Below are positions 1 through 9,443 of a stretch of 64,000 nucleotides of DNA, one piece after another. Within the stretch, counting starts at the first letter, position 1, and each line of letters starts with the position of its first letter. The position numbers and the translations under genes are program-made. This DNA comes from an uncultured Lachnospiraceae bacterium (GTDB lineage: Bacteria > Bacillota > Clostridia > Lachnospirales > Lachnospiraceae), in the NCBI GenBank assembly GCA_947384285.1, contig CANDGI010000002.1, positions 100,401 through 164,400 on the forward strand, in the 5' to 3' direction. Below the pieces are notes generated by a model. The model was given only the letters and a program-made list of their open reading frames with translations. It ran no database searches and was not told where the DNA came from.

Positions 1-7
1 ATCCATA

Positions 8-112
8 GAAGGGGCTGCTGGGAAATGATAGGTTATCCACAATTTATACTGTAGTGCTTTCAGCAGCACAACTATATATTGCAGGTAAATCCCATTTCCC
101 GGCAGCCCCTTC
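8..112. repeat. Palindromic interspersed element, copy A
   Basis: About 105 bp that folds almost end to end. The termini 8-27 and 93-112 are inverted repeats matching at 19 of 20 positions (outer motif GAAGGGGCTG). The interior is also self-complementary around a short loop near 58-62. Copies B (10374-10570) and C (27969-28067) share the termini and the internal GCAATATATA-like arms. No transposase is encoded, so it looks like a MITE or REP-type element. It lies just downstream of gltD and could also act as its terminator. Confidence 0.8.
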
Positions 113-216
113 CAATTCAATAATTCCGCCGTATCCGTTTTTGTAAAAAAGACAGGATATATATTTTATTTTTCTTCACGGGCTTAATACCCCGTATGTC
201 TGCACCAGGGTGCATT

Positions 217-1707
217 CTAAGCGCCAAGATTGGTATAGCCCATCAAGCTTGCATCCACCTCCCGGGCTGCCTCCCGGCCCTCCCGGATTGCCCATACCAC
301 CAGGGACTGGCCTTTATGCATATCTCCGGCCGTGAACACATTTTTCACATTGGTTTCATACTGTCCATTCCCAGTCTGCACATTTGTCCGCTCCGTTAAA
401 GTGACCCCGAAGGCATCTGCAATGTACTTTTCCGTTCCCAGAAAACCTGCTGCAATCAATACCAAATCTGCATCCAGCTTTTTCTCGGAGCCTGGCACCT
501 CTGCCATTACCATACGCCCTGTTTTTTCATCCTTCTTACTCTCCAGCTTTACAGTAACCAGGCCGCAGAGCTTTCCGTTTTTGTCCTTTAAAAATTCCTT
601 TACGGTGGTCTGATAAATCCGCGGGTCATGGCCGAACAACGCAATGGCTTCCTCCTGGCCGTAATCCGTTTTGCAGACCTTGGGCCACTGGGGCCAGGGA
701 TTATTCTGTGCCCGTTCCATTGGCGCTTTCGGCATCATCTCAAGCTGAACCACCGAAGCTGCCCCATGGCGGAGGGCAGTGCCGACGCAGTCATTTCCGG
801 TATCTCCGCCGCCGATCACCACTACGTTCTTTCCTTTGGCAGAAATATACTTATTATCCTTCAAACCAGAATCCAAAAGGCTTTTCGTAGTAGCGGAAAG
901 GAAATCCACTGCAAAATAAATTCCTTTTGCATCCCTGCCAGCCGCCTTGATGTCGCGAGGGTTTTTGGCTCCGCAGGCCAGGATGACCCGGTCGTATTCT
1001 TTCAGCAGCTTGGCGGCTTTCACATCCTTTCCCACATTGGTTCCGGTGACAAATTCTATGCCTTCTTCTTCCATGATGCGGACTTTCCGGCCAATGATAT
1101 GCTTTTCCAGCTTCATGTTGGGGATGCCATACATAAGCAGCCCGCCCACCCGGTCATCCCGTTCATACACAGTGACCTGATGGCCCCGCTTATTGAGCTG
1201 GTCTGCCGCTGCAAGGCCCGCAGGGCCCGAACCAATCACCGCAACCCTTTTCCCCGTGCGGACCCTCGGAGGCTTGGCCTTGGCAAACCCCTGCTCATAA
1301 GCATTTTCAATAATCCCATATTCATTTTCCTTCACGGAAACTGCATCCCCGTAATGGCCGCAGGTACAGGCCGCTTCACAGAGGGCCGGGCACACCCGGG
1401 AGGTAAATTCCGGGAAATTGTTGGTTTTTGCCAGACGGTTATAGGCCTGCTCCCAGTTTCCCGTGTACACCAAATCATTCCATTCCGGCACCAGGTTGTG
1501 CAAAGGGCAGCCAGAGACCATTCCCATAAGCTCCATCCCCGACTGGCAGAAAGGCACGCCGCATGCCATGCATCTGGCTCCCTGCCTTTGCTGCTCCTCT
1601 TTGCTTAAGGGGGTGTGGAACTCATTGAAATTTCCAATCCGTTCTTTGGGGGATGCCGCCTTGGCTGTTTGTCTGTTATACTCCATAAATCCTGTTGGTT
1701 TTCCCAT
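217..1707 (-). CDS. gltD: Glutamate synthase (NADPH) small subunit
   Basis: 496 aa, full length for the family. It takes electrons from NADPH through FAD and [4Fe-4S] clusters and passes them to GltB, which makes glutamate from 2-oxoglutarate and glutamine in the cytoplasm. Visible are two N-terminal cysteine groups (Cys46, 49, 54, 67 and Cys106, 110, 114, 116), the FAD dinucleotide motif GSGPAG at 159-164, and a second Rossmann motif GGGDTGND near residue 300 for NADPH. The start follows a GGGAGG site. The gene begins 14 bp after the gltB stop and is surely co-transcribed and translationally linked with it. Confidence 0.97.
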   Translation of the reverse strand: MGKPTGFMEYNRQTAKAASPKERIGNFNEFHTPLSKEEQQRQGARCMACGVPFCQSGMELMGMVSGCPLHNLVPEWNDLVYTGNWEQAYNRLAKTNNFPEFTSRVCPALCEAACTCGHYGDAVSVKENEYGIIENAYEQGFAKAKPPRVRTGKRVAVIGSGPAGLAAADQLNKRGHQVTVYERDDRVGGLLMYGIPNMKLEKHIIGRKVRIMEEEGIEFVTGTNVGKDVKAAKLLKEYDRVILACGAKNPRDIKAAGRDAKGIYFAVDFLSATTKSLLDSGLKDNKYISAKGKNVVVIGGGDTGNDCVGTALRHGAASVVQLEMMPKAPMERAQNNPWPQWPKVCKTDYGQEEAIALFGHDPRIYQTTVKEFLKDKNGKLCGLVTVKLESKKDEKTGRMVMAEVPGSEKKLDADLVLIAAGFLGTEKYIADAFGVTLTERTNVQTGNGQYETNVKNVFTAGDMHKGQSLVVWAIREGREAAREVDASLMGYTNLGA

Positions 1708-1721
1708 TTCCGCGTCCCTCC

Positions 1722-4700
1722 CTAGTTTTCCATGCCGGCATAAAATGCCTCAATCTGTGCCTGTTCTGAGCTTAAGCCTTTTTCTTCCATCTGCACAATC
1801 GCCATCATCATCCGGTTGTAATCGTAAGGGATGATTTTTTTGAACTTGGGCAGATATTCGCTGAAATGATCCAGCACCTCTTTCCCCTTCCGGGAATTGG
1901 TCAGCGCCACATGCTCTTTTATCATATCTTTTAATTCCATCACGTCATATTTGGATGTGATTTCCTGGGAAAATACCATTTCTTTGTTGATTCTGGTATA
2001 CAAATCATTTTCCTCATCCAACACATAGGCAATGCCGCCGCTCATGCCTGCCGCAAAGTTTTTTCCTGTTTTTCCAAGGACAACCACCCGGCCTCCTGTC
2101 ATATACTCACAGCCATGGTCGCCTACGCCTTCTACCACGGCAACCGCGCCGGAATTGCGGACGCAGAACCGCTCTCCTGCCACCCCGTTAATAAACGCCT
2201 TGCCGCTGGTGGCACCATAGAGAGCCACATTTCCAATAATGATATTTTCATCCTGCTTGTATTTTACCCCGGCGGGCGGATACACCACCAGTTTTCCTCC
2301 GGATAAGCCTTTTCCAAAATAATCGTTGCTGTCTCCCACCAGCTCCAGTGTCAGCCCTTTTGGAATAAAGGCGCCAAAGCTCTGGCCGCCTGCCCCGGTG
2401 CATTTTACCAGGAAGCTGTCTTCCTCCAGGGCATCGTCAAACCGTTTGGTGATCTCTGAACCGAACATGGTGCCGAAGGAACGGTCCGTGTTGCCTACCT
2501 CCACATCAATGCTTCGCTTCCGGCCGCCTTCCAATGCAAATTTCAGCTGTTTCAGCAGGACCTTTTCATCCTTGGTTTTCTCCAGTCCAAAATCGTATAC
2601 CTGCTTAGGGTCAAAAATTACTTTTGCCTTTGGCCCTGCAAATGGATTGTTCAAAATCCCTGACAAATCCAGTTCCTTTTCCCGCTCATTCAAATCTTCC
2701 CTTACCTTCAGCAAATCGCTGCGCCCTACCAGCTCATCTACGGTGCGGATGCCCAGCTTTGCCATATACTCCCGCAATTCTTCGGCGATAAACCGCATGA
2801 AATTAATCACATACTCCGGTTTTCCTGCAAAACGTTTCCGAAGCCTGGGATTCTGGGTTGCAATGCCTGCCGGGCAGGTATCCAGGTTGCAGACACGCAT
2901 CATGACGCATCCCATGGTTACCAAAGGCGCGGTTGCAAATCCAAATTCTTCGGCTCCCAGCATGGCCGCAATGGCTACATCCCGTCCCGTCATCAGCTTG
3001 CCGTCCGTCTCAATCCGCACCTTGTTGCGCAGCCCGTTTAAAATCAAGGTCTGGTGGGTTTCTGAAAGGCCCAGCTCCCAGGGCAGGCCTGCATTATGGA
3101 TGGAACTGCTTGGGGCAGCTCCCGTCCCTCCGTCGTAGCCGGAAATCAGCACCACCTGGGCGCCTGCCTTGGCAACGCCTGCTGCAACGGTCCCTACTCC
3201 TGCTTCCGATACCAGCTTTACCGTAATCCTTGCGTCCTTGTTGGAATTCTTCAAATCATAGATCAGCTGCTCCAAATCTTCAATGGAATAGATATCGTGG
3301 TGGGGCGGCGGGGAAATCAGGGAAACCCCCGGGGTGGACAGCCTGGTACGGGCAATCCATGGATACACTTTCTTGCCCGGCAGATGCCCTCCTTCTCCCG
3401 GCTTCGCTCCCTGCGCCATTTTAATCTGGATTTCCTTGGCGCTGACCAGATAACGGCTGGTCACCCCAAACCGGCCGGAAGCCACCTGCTTAATGGCAGA
3501 ACAGCGGTTTTTCCCATCCTGGCCAATCACCAGGCGTTCCGGGCTTTCGCCGCCCTCGCCGCTGTTGGATTTTCCATGAAGGCGGTTCATGGCGATCGCC
3601 AACGTCTCATGAGCCTCCTGGGAAATGGAGCCGTAGGACATAGCGCCCGTTTTAAACCGCGTCACAATAGCGTCCACAGGCTCCACCTCCTCCAGGGGGA
3701 TTTCCTTTTTGGGATAATGGAAATCCATCATGCCCCGGATATTTGATTTCCTCTCCTCTGCATCGGCTGCCTTGGTATACTCCTTAAACAGCTGGTAATC
3801 TCCCCGTTTTGCAGACTCCTGCAGCAGATGGATGGTCAATGGGTTGTATAGATGGCTGTCCGCGCCGCTTCGCATCTTATGGCGTCCCCTGCTCTCCAGG
3901 GTCAAATCCGTTTCCAGCCCCAGCGGATCATAAGCGCTGGAATGAAGGGCGTCCACATCTTTTTCAATATCCTTCAGCGTGATTCCGCCGATACGGCTGA
4001 CCGTACCCGTAAAATACTTATCAATCACATCCAAGCTTATGCCGATTGCCTCAAAAATCTTGGCTCCCTGGTAAGACTGTATGGTAGAAATCCCCATTTT
4101 CGCTGCAATTTTTACAATCCCATGGATGATTGCGTGATTGTAATCTGCAACGGCTGCATAGTAATCCTTATCCAGCATATGCTCATCAATCAGCTGTTTT
4201 ACCGTATCCTGCGCCAGGTAAGGGTTGATGGCGCAGGCGCCGTAGCCCAAAAGGGCTGCAAAATGGTGCACCTCCCTTGGCTCCCCGGATTCCAGAATGA
4301 CAGCCAGGGCCGTACGCTTTTTCGTCTTAATCAAATGCTGCTGCAAGGCTGAAACAGCCAGCAAAGAGGGAATGGGCACATGGTTTTCGTCCACGCCCCG
4401 GTCTGACAAAATCAGGATATTGGCGCCATCCCGGTAAGCCCGGTCCGCTTCCACAAACAGCCGGTCAATGGCTTTTTCCAGGCTGGTATTTTTATAGTAA
4501 ATGATGGGAATCTCCACCACCTTGAACCCTTCCACCTTCATGGCTTTAATTTTCATCAGATCCGTGTTGGTAAGAATGGGATTGTTTACCTTAAGCACCT
4601 GGCAGTTCATGGGCTTTTCCTCCAGCAGGTTGCCATCCTCCCCGATATATACGGTGGCACTGGTGACTACCTCCTCCCGGATGGAGTCGATGGGGGGATT

Positions 4701-6263
4701 GGTCACCTGGGCAAATTTCTGCTTGAAATAATTGAACAAGGGCTGATGATCCCCAGCCAGCGCTGCCAGAGGCGTGTCAATCCCCATAGCCGCTGTGCCT
4801 TCTCCGCCGTTTTTGGCCATGGGCAGGATGGCCTCTTTCAAAGATTCATAGGTATAGCCGAAGGTTTTCTGCATTCTCTGACGTTCCTTTTTCTCATATT
4901 CCGGCACACGCTGGTTTGGGATTTTCAAATCCTCAAGATTAATCAGGTTCCGGTCCAGCCATTCCCCGTAGGGCTGCTTCCCGGCATATTTTTCTTTCAG
5001 CTCATCATCATCAATGACACGGCCCTGCACCGTATCCACCAAAAGCATTTTTCCTGGCCGCAGCCGTTCCTTTGCCACAATCTTCGTGGGGTTAATCTCG
5101 AGAACCCCCACCTCTGAAGATAAAATCAGATAATCGTCCTCCGTAATATAATACCGGGAGGGACGCAGGCCGTTCCGATCCAAAACCGCTCCTAAAATAT
5201 CCCCATCGCTGAACACAATGGACGCCGGGCCGTCCCAAGGCTCCATCATCGTGGCATAATACTGGTAAAAATCCTTTTTCTTCTGGCTCATCAGCCCATT
5301 GTTTGCCCAGGGCTCCGGGATGGTAATCATCACCGCCAGGGGCAGCTCCATGCCGCTCATCACCAGAAACTCCAAGGTATTGTCCAGCATGGCGGAATCA
5401 GACCCTTCTGCATTTACCACCGGAAGCACCTTCTGCAGCTCTCCTTTCAGGTATTCGGATTCCATGGTCTCTTCCCTGGCCAGCATCTTGTCCGCATTTC
5501 CCCGGATGGTATTGATTTCCCCGTTATGTACGATAAAGCGGTTGGGATGGGCGCGCTCCCAGCTGGGGTTGGTGTTGGTGGAAAACCTGGAATGCACCGT
5601 TGCGATGGCCGACTCATAATCCTTATCCTGCAGATCTGCAAAAAACAGCCGGAGCTGTTCTACCAGGAACATCCCTTTATACACAATCGTCCGGCTGGAA
5701 AGGGAAACCACATAGGTATCATCGCTGGACTGTTCAAACACACGCCTTGCCACGTAAAGCCTCCGGTCAAAATCCAGCCCCTTGGCAATATGCTTCGGAC
5801 GTTCCACAAATCCCTGCAGGATGCAGGGCATACAGTCCACTGCTTTCTGTCCCAGCTTTTCCGGGGCGATGGGCACCGTCCGCCAGCCCAGAAATTCCAT
5901 GCCCTCTTTTTTCACAATGACCTCGAACATTTTCTTTGCCTGGTTCCGCTTCAGCTCATCCTGGGAAAAGAAAAACATGCCGATTCCGTAATCGCTCTCC
6001 TCGCCCAAGTCAATGCCTGCCTCTTTTGCCGCCTTTTTGAAAAATTTATGGGAAATCTGCAGAAGGATTCCTACGCCATCCCCGGTTTTCCCTTCTGCAT
6101 CCTTTCCCGCTCTATGCTTTAAGTTTTCAACAATCTTCAATGCATCTTCTACCGTTTTGTGGGTTTTGACTCCCTTGATGTTGACTACTGCACCGATTCC
6201 GCAGTTATCATGCTCGAAGCTTGGGTCGTACATACCCATAGCTGTTCTCTTTGTTTCCTGCAT
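1722..6263 (-). CDS. gltB: Glutamate synthase (NADPH) large subunit
   Basis: 1513 aa, the usual size. It hydrolyses glutamine and condenses the ammonia with 2-oxoglutarate to form glutamate. The class II amidotransferase nucleophile is Cys21 in the motif DNCGIG, so a 20-residue propeptide is probably removed. A central domain is followed by the FMN synthase barrel with the 3Fe-4S cysteine motif CVMMRVCNLDTC, and the C-terminus is the GXGXG beta-helix domain. The start at 6263 has a GGGAGG site 8 bp upstream. An ATG 8 codons in, just before the MYDPSFEHD segment, is a weaker alternative. A good sigma-A promoter lies about 50 bp upstream; gltD follows. Confidence 0.97.
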   Translation of the reverse strand: MQETKRTAMGMYDPSFEHDNCGIGAVVNIKGVKTHKTVEDALKIVENLKHRAGKDAEGKTGDGVGILLQISHKFFKKAAKEAGIDLGEESDYGIGMFFFSQDELKRNQAKKMFEVIVKKEGMEFLGWRTVPIAPEKLGQKAVDCMPCILQGFVERPKHIAKGLDFDRRLYVARRVFEQSSDDTYVVSLSSRTIVYKGMFLVEQLRLFFADLQDKDYESAIATVHSRFSTNTNPSWERAHPNRFIVHNGEINTIRGNADKMLAREETMESEYLKGELQKVLPVVNAEGSDSAMLDNTLEFLVMSGMELPLAVMITIPEPWANNGLMSQKKKDFYQYYATMMEPWDGPASIVFSDGDILGAVLDRNGLRPSRYYITEDDYLILSSEVGVLEINPTKIVAKERLRPGKMLLVDTVQGRVIDDDELKEKYAGKQPYGEWLDRNLINLEDLKIPNQRVPEYEKKERQRMQKTFGYTYESLKEAILPMAKNGGEGTAAMGIDTPLAALAGDHQPLFNYFKQKFAQVTNPPIDSIREEVVTSATVYIGEDGNLLEEKPMNCQVLKVNNPILTNTDLMKIKAMKVEGFKVVEIPIIYYKNTSLEKAIDRLFVEADRAYRDGANILILSDRGVDENHVPIPSLLAVSALQQHLIKTKKRTALAVILESGEPREVHHFAALLGYGACAINPYLAQDTVKQLIDEHMLDKDYYAAVADYNHAIIHGIVKIAAKMGISTIQSYQGAKIFEAIGISLDVIDKYFTGTVSRIGGITLKDIEKDVDALHSSAYDPLGLETDLTLESRGRHKMRSGADSHLYNPLTIHLLQESAKRGDYQLFKEYTKAADAEERKSNIRGMMDFHYPKKEIPLEEVEPVDAIVTRFKTGAMSYGSISQEAHETLAIAMNRLHGKSNSGEGGESPERLVIGQDGKNRCSAIKQVASGRFGVTSRYLVSAKEIQIKMAQGAKPGEGGHLPGKKVYPWIARTRLSTPGVSLISPPPHHDIYSIEDLEQLIYDLKNSNKDARITVKLVSEAGVGTVAAGVAKAGAQVVLISGYDGGTGAAPSSSIHNAGLPWELGLSETHQTLILNGLRNKVRIETDGKLMTGRDVAIAAMLGAEEFGFATAPLVTMGCVMMRVCNLDTCPAGIATQNPRLRKRFAGKPEYVINFMRFIAEELREYMAKLGIRTVDELVGRSDLLKVREDLNEREKELDLSGILNNPFAGPKAKVIFDPKQVYDFGLEKTKDEKVLLKQLKFALEGGRKRSIDVEVGNTDRSFGTMFGSEITKRFDDALEEDSFLVKCTGAGGQSFGAFIPKGLTLELVGDSNDYFGKGLSGGKLVVYPPAGVKYKQDENIIIGNVALYGATSGKAFINGVAGERFCVRNSGAVAVVEGVGDHGCEYMTGGRVVVLGKTGKNFAAGMSGGIAYVLDEENDLYTRINKEMVFSQEITSKYDVMELKDMIKEHVALTNSRKGKEVLDHFSEYLPKFKKIIPYDYNRMMMAIVQMEEKGLSSEQAQIEAFYAGMEN

Positions 6264-6322
6264 GTTCTCATCCTCCCTGCTGTTTGCTTTATCATGGTAA
6301 AGCGCTGCCTTGCACTGAAATT

Positions 6323-6351
6323 AATATACACCTTTTTCCTGCTCTTGTAAA
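6323..6351 (-). promoter_or_regulatory. Sigma-A promoter of gltBD
   Basis: On the minus strand TTTACA (6346-6351) and TATATT (6323-6328) are separated by exactly 17 bp, each hexamer matching consensus at 5 of 6 positions. This predicts a leader of roughly 50 nt before gltB. I see no T-box or riboswitch fold in that leader. Confidence 0.7.
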
Positions 6352-6750
6352 TAGTTTTTTTCTCATTATTTTCTGATAATAAGATAATATTGTACTATAT
6401 ATGTAGCTTTCTGAAAATTATATTGATTTTTCCGTATTTGCAAGATGTACAGAAACAATTCCTTCTGCATTTTTATAAAAATTTCTCTAACTTTTTATTA
6501 GAAAACATCCGGGCATTCTATATTTTTTTGAATTGTGTAAAAATTCCTGCCTGCATAAAAACACTTTCTTTGAATGGACATTTTAAAACTGTGATGATAT
6601 TCTTTGCCAGAGTGGGCAATCTATTAAAAATGCCAGCTGCTGTAATTATGCTGATGCAGGGCTGCTAATGAGCGTTCCTATCGCTGCGCCTCATACACTA
6701 CAGAAAACACCGAAAATACGCTAACCCCTTTTTCCATAGCTTATATTCGG
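6352..6750. other. AT-rich intergenic stretch
   Basis: About 400 bp between the gltBD promoter and the next small gene. Open frames on either strand lack ribosome binding sites and resemble no family I know. I see no RNA gene or repeat here. Confidence 0.5.
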
Positions 6751-6882
6751 TCAAACTTCCAGCTTCTCTATGCTCTCTTTCGCAAGACTGGTATATCGAA
6801 TAATTTTTTCTATAGGTTCACCATCTGCTTTCATATTCCGGGCAATTCCAAGTTTCTCTTCATGCCTTGCATTTTTATTCAT
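6751..6882 (-). pseudogene. C-terminal tail of an Rpn/PD-(D/E)XK nuclease-transposase family protein
   Basis: A 43-aa open frame that resembles only the helical tail of Rpn-type recombination-promoting nucleases (ADGEPIEKIIRYTSLAKESI region). The catalytic part is missing. Its ATG is 3 bp beyond the flagellin terminator, with no evident ribosome binding site, so it is most likely a remnant. A related tail stands alone at 39548-39730. It might instead be a small helical protein expressed by readthrough, but I doubt it. Confidence 0.45.
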
Positions 6883-6884
6883 AA

Positions 6885-6912
6885 GAAAACGCCGGCAGAC
6901 GCCGGCGTTTTC
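6885..6912 (-). terminator. Flagellin intrinsic terminator
   Basis: A perfect 12-bp stem (GAAAACGCCGGC and its complement) with a 4-nt loop, starting 16 bp after the flagellin stop. The T-rich arm and following TTAT lie on the minus strand, which suits termination of csrA-flagellin mRNA. Confidence 0.9.
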
Positions 6913-6928
6913 TTTAGAAAATATAGAA

Positions 6929-8911
6929 TTACTGAAGCAGTGACAATACGCCCTGTGTGGACTGGTTTGCCTGGGCAAGCATGGACTGCCCTGCCTGGGC
7001 AAGGATATTGTTCTTGCTGTATTCCACCATCTCAGAAGCCATATCGGTATCACGGATACGGGATTCTGCTGCTGTGGTGTTTTCCACAACATTATCCAGG
7101 TTCGCAATGGTATGCTCTAATCTGTTCTGGACTGCGCCAAGCGCGGAACGCTGTGCAGATACCTTGGAAATTGCATCTGCGATTGCGTCAATTGCGTAAG
7201 TTGCGGAATTTCCGCTGTCGTCGGATACGTTCAATCCCTTGATTCCAAGACCTGCTGCATCCATGGAATCAATGTCGACGGTGATCTTGTTAGTCATATC
7301 TGCATCAGATCCTACATGAAGATTGAAAGATAATGCTTTTTTCACTTCTACGCTGCCCTGTGCAATTGTGAACTTACCATCCCCGTTATTGGTTACAGCA
7401 GCTGCAACATCTGTACCGATACTGGAAGCATTCTGCAATTCTTCTGCCATCATTTCATACGCTTTCTCAGCGCTGATTACCTTTTCACTTCCAGACTCTG
7501 GCAAACCAATGTCACCGATAACCGTCTGTGCGCCGCCGCCATCTATATTAATGGTATCCCCATCATGGATTTTTGCTAAAATTGCATCCTTTGTCAGCTT
7601 AAAAGCTGCCTCATCTACATCCGCCTCATCCACAATTGTATATTCAATCTGCTCTGTAGCGGTTGATATTGCGACTTTCTTTGTGCCGTCAGCGTCCAAA
7701 GCATCAATGGCATCATATATATCTTTTGCAGACGCTGGAGCTGCTGCTGTTGCTTTTGTAGTAACTCCGTCTACTGTAACACTGTCGCCGGTAGAAAGCA
7801 CTGGCTTTGTATTATCTGTAATTCCAGCCCCAGCTTTGGCAACCGTTTCAGTATCTACATTTTTCAGTTGGGCTGAACTTATCTCTCCTTTTTCCAAAGC
7901 AGAAACAATAATGGTTTTTGTCACAACAGCAGCATCCGCTGTAGCAGCGGCTTTATCTGTAACATTTGTATGGAATTTACTACTTGTAACCTGCTTTCCT
8001 GCAGCAAGCGCGTCTTCGATCAATTTTCCTACATTATCTAATCCCACTGTCCCTGCTGTATCGCTGGTTGTTGTAGCTGATGCACTTCCGGTGTTTATCG
8101 TATAAACAGTTTCTCCAATGGTCACTGTGTCAGCGGCTGCCCAATTAATATCGCCGGCCGCAATCTTGTCTGTCACCGTATAGGTGTTTCCATCATATGT
8201 TACACTATCGCCAGCTGTCAATGCCTGTGTCGTAAAAAGTGCATCTGTAGAAATTTTATACCCATCCGTACTTGTATTCAATTCAGCAGGATCTATATAA
8301 TCTTTTCCTACTGCCGCTTTCGGAGCTTGGCCAATTTCATATTCCTTCCCTCCGATGGTAACCTTATCGCCATTTTCCAGAGGCTTATCCAATTCAAAAA
8401 TCGACACCCCGCCGCCCTTATCGGTAAGCTTCCCTTTGATCCCTGCGTCGTGGGCTCCAATGGTCTGGGTTGTGGTAGCTCCGGCCTTATCGCCTTTCAG
8501 CAGATAAATTTCATTGAACTTGGTTGTCTCTGCCACACGGTCAATCTCTGTGGTCAGCTGGTCAATCTCCGCCTGAATCGCATCCCGGTCAGATTCGGAA
8601 TTGGTTCCGTTGGCTGCCTGGGTTGCCAGCTCATTCATACGCTGCAGCATGGAATGCACTTCCGTCAAAGCGCCTTCTGCCGTCTGTACTGCGGAAACGC
8701 CGTCCTCTGCGTTGGTGGAAGCACGGTCAAGGCCGCGGATCTGTTTTCTCATTTTTTCAGAAATGGTAAGGCCGGCTGCGTCATCTGCCGCCCGGTTAAT
8801 CCGGTAACCAGAAGATAACTTTTCCGAAGATTTTGCCTGTGCGCTTGTGGTGATTCCTAACATTCTGTTAGAGTTCATTGCTGTTAAGTTGTGTTGTACT
8901 ACCATTGACAT
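6929..8911 (-). CDS. hag: Flagellin
   Basis: 660 aa, the main filament subunit, secreted through the flagellar type III apparatus. Conserved D0/D1 regions are seen at the N-terminus (VVQHNLTAMNSNRMLG, SSEKLSSGYRINRAADDAAG, residues 1 to about 165) and the C-terminus (AESRIRDTDMASEMVEYSK to TQGVLSLLQ, last ~90 residues). Between them is a large Ala/Thr/Asp-rich variable domain of about 400 residues, the surface-exposed D2/D3 part. I chose the ATG at 8911 because AAGGAGG is 8 bp upstream; an in-frame upstream extension has no such site. csrA lies 95 bp upstream in the same direction, and CsrA-type GGA motifs cover the leader. I see no promoter of its own, so expression probably comes through csrA. 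Confidence 0.96.
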   Translation of the reverse strand: MSMVVQHNLTAMNSNRMLGITTSAQAKSSEKLSSGYRINRAADDAAGLTISEKMRKQIRGLDRASTNAEDGVSAVQTAEGALTEVHSMLQRMNELATQAANGTNSESDRDAIQAEIDQLTTEIDRVAETTKFNEIYLLKGDKAGATTTQTIGAHDAGIKGKLTDKGGGVSIFELDKPLENGDKVTIGGKEYEIGQAPKAAVGKDYIDPAELNTSTDGYKISTDALFTTQALTAGDSVTYDGNTYTVTDKIAAGDINWAAADTVTIGETVYTINTGSASATTTSDTAGTVGLDNVGKLIEDALAAGKQVTSSKFHTNVTDKAAATADAAVVTKTIIVSALEKGEISSAQLKNVDTETVAKAGAGITDNTKPVLSTGDSVTVDGVTTKATAAAPASAKDIYDAIDALDADGTKKVAISTATEQIEYTIVDEADVDEAAFKLTKDAILAKIHDGDTINIDGGGAQTVIGDIGLPESGSEKVISAEKAYEMMAEELQNASSIGTDVAAAVTNNGDGKFTIAQGSVEVKKALSFNLHVGSDADMTNKITVDIDSMDAAGLGIKGLNVSDDSGNSATYAIDAIADAISKVSAQRSALGAVQNRLEHTIANLDNVVENTTAAESRIRDTDMASEMVEYSKNNILAQAGQSMLAQANQSTQGVLSLLQ

Positions 8912-8918
8912 AATTTTT

Positions 8919-8975
8919 TCCTCCTTGTCTTTGAATGCCGCAAATCCGTTTGCGTGCATGGGTGCAGCCTCCTGC
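8919..8975 (-). promoter_or_regulatory. CsrA binding sites in the flagellin leader
   Basis: Read as minus-strand RNA, AGACAAGGAGGA (8919-8930) contains ACAAGGA, a close fit to the CsrA consensus RUACARGGAUGU, and it overlaps the flagellin Shine-Dalgarno site. Further upstream GCAGGAGGCTGC (8964-8975) can form a 4-bp stem with GGA at the loop, the classical CsrA presentation. Two sites, one on the SD, match the known Bacillus subtilis hag arrangement. That CsrA represses this mRNA is inference. Confidence 0.6.
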
Positions 8976-9006
8976 TTTTTTTGAAAACAGCGGATGCTTC
9001 ACGTTT

Positions 9007-9309
9007 CTAAGTTTTTGCAGGACTTTCTGTCTGTAAATCCCTGCGCGCGCTCTTCCGTTCCGCCATAAGGATTGCCTTGATTTTTTCCTTGGCTTCCGGT
9101 GAAAGCTCTCTGTCCCGGTAATGCTTCACCTCATTTCCCGGGCCTGCCGCCATCCCGTACCGTTCCAACGCCTCACTTCTTACAATGTTGTAAGCCCTGG
9201 GTGCATCAATCAGAACCCTCAGGTTATTGGAACTTCCTCCTGTAAATACCAGTTTGATATCATCCCCAATCAGAACATATTCCCCTGGCTTTACTGATAA
9301 TTTCAGCAT
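9007..9309 (-). CDS. csrA: Carbon storage regulator / flagellin translational repressor
   Basis: 100 aa. The first ~60 residues match CsrA (MLKLSVKPGEYVLIGDDIKL, then VLIDAPRAYNIVRSEALERY), the small RNA-binding dimer that blocks translation at GGA motifs. The C-terminal 40 residues (charged, ELSPEAKEKIKAILMAERKS) are longer than in the common ~70-aa form. The start at 9309 has GGAGG 5 bp upstream. It sits directly before flagellin, as in many Firmicutes, where CsrA represses hag mRNA until FliW sequesters it. No fliW is present in this window. Its promoter region abuts the left recombination site of the invertible segment. A weak sigma-A promoter is possible at 9363-9391 (TTGTTT-17-TACAAT). 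Confidence 0.9.
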   Translation of the reverse strand: MLKLSVKPGEYVLIGDDIKLVFTGGSSNNLRVLIDAPRAYNIVRSEALERYGMAAGPGNEVKHYRDRELSPEAKEKIKAILMAERKSARRDLQTESPAKT

Positions 9310-9397
9310 ATTAACCTCCTGTTCTCCCTGCCGGATTCCCCCGTGGTAAAATTTGTTCAGCCATTGTAGGTAAGAGGTAACGGCCAAACAAAAGATT

Positions 9398-9426
9398 AAT
9401 GCAACAGTTCTTATACAATTGTTGCA
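9398..9426 (+). repeat. Left inverted recombination site of invertible segment
   Basis: 29 bp that recur inverted at 10112-10140 with one mismatch. The core 9400-9426 has tyrosine-recombinase anatomy: two 10-bp arms (TGCAACAGTT and AATTGTTGCA, 9 of 10 complementary) around an asymmetric 7-bp spacer CTTATAC (9410-9416). It lies 17 bp before the recombinase ATG and 89 bp upstream of csrA. Confidence 0.85.
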
Positions 9427-9443
9427 GACTGGAGGTACAAAAA

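Noticed and set aside
32-44. TTATCCACA in element A, a perfect DnaA-box match
   Set aside because: A single box in a repeat; copies B and C have diverged at the same place, and there is no dnaA, dnaN or AT-rich unwinding region, so it is not an origin.
628-1608. Long plus-strand open frame (326 codons) opposite gltD
   Set aside because: It is antisense to a full-length conserved gene, lacks a ribosome site and resembles nothing; a shadow frame.
9377-9403. Possible sigma-28 promoter for csrA outside the switch (GCCGTTAC at -10)
   Set aside because: The -10 matches 6/8, but at N15 the -35 is TGCA, only 2/4; much weaker than the three CCGATAT promoters.
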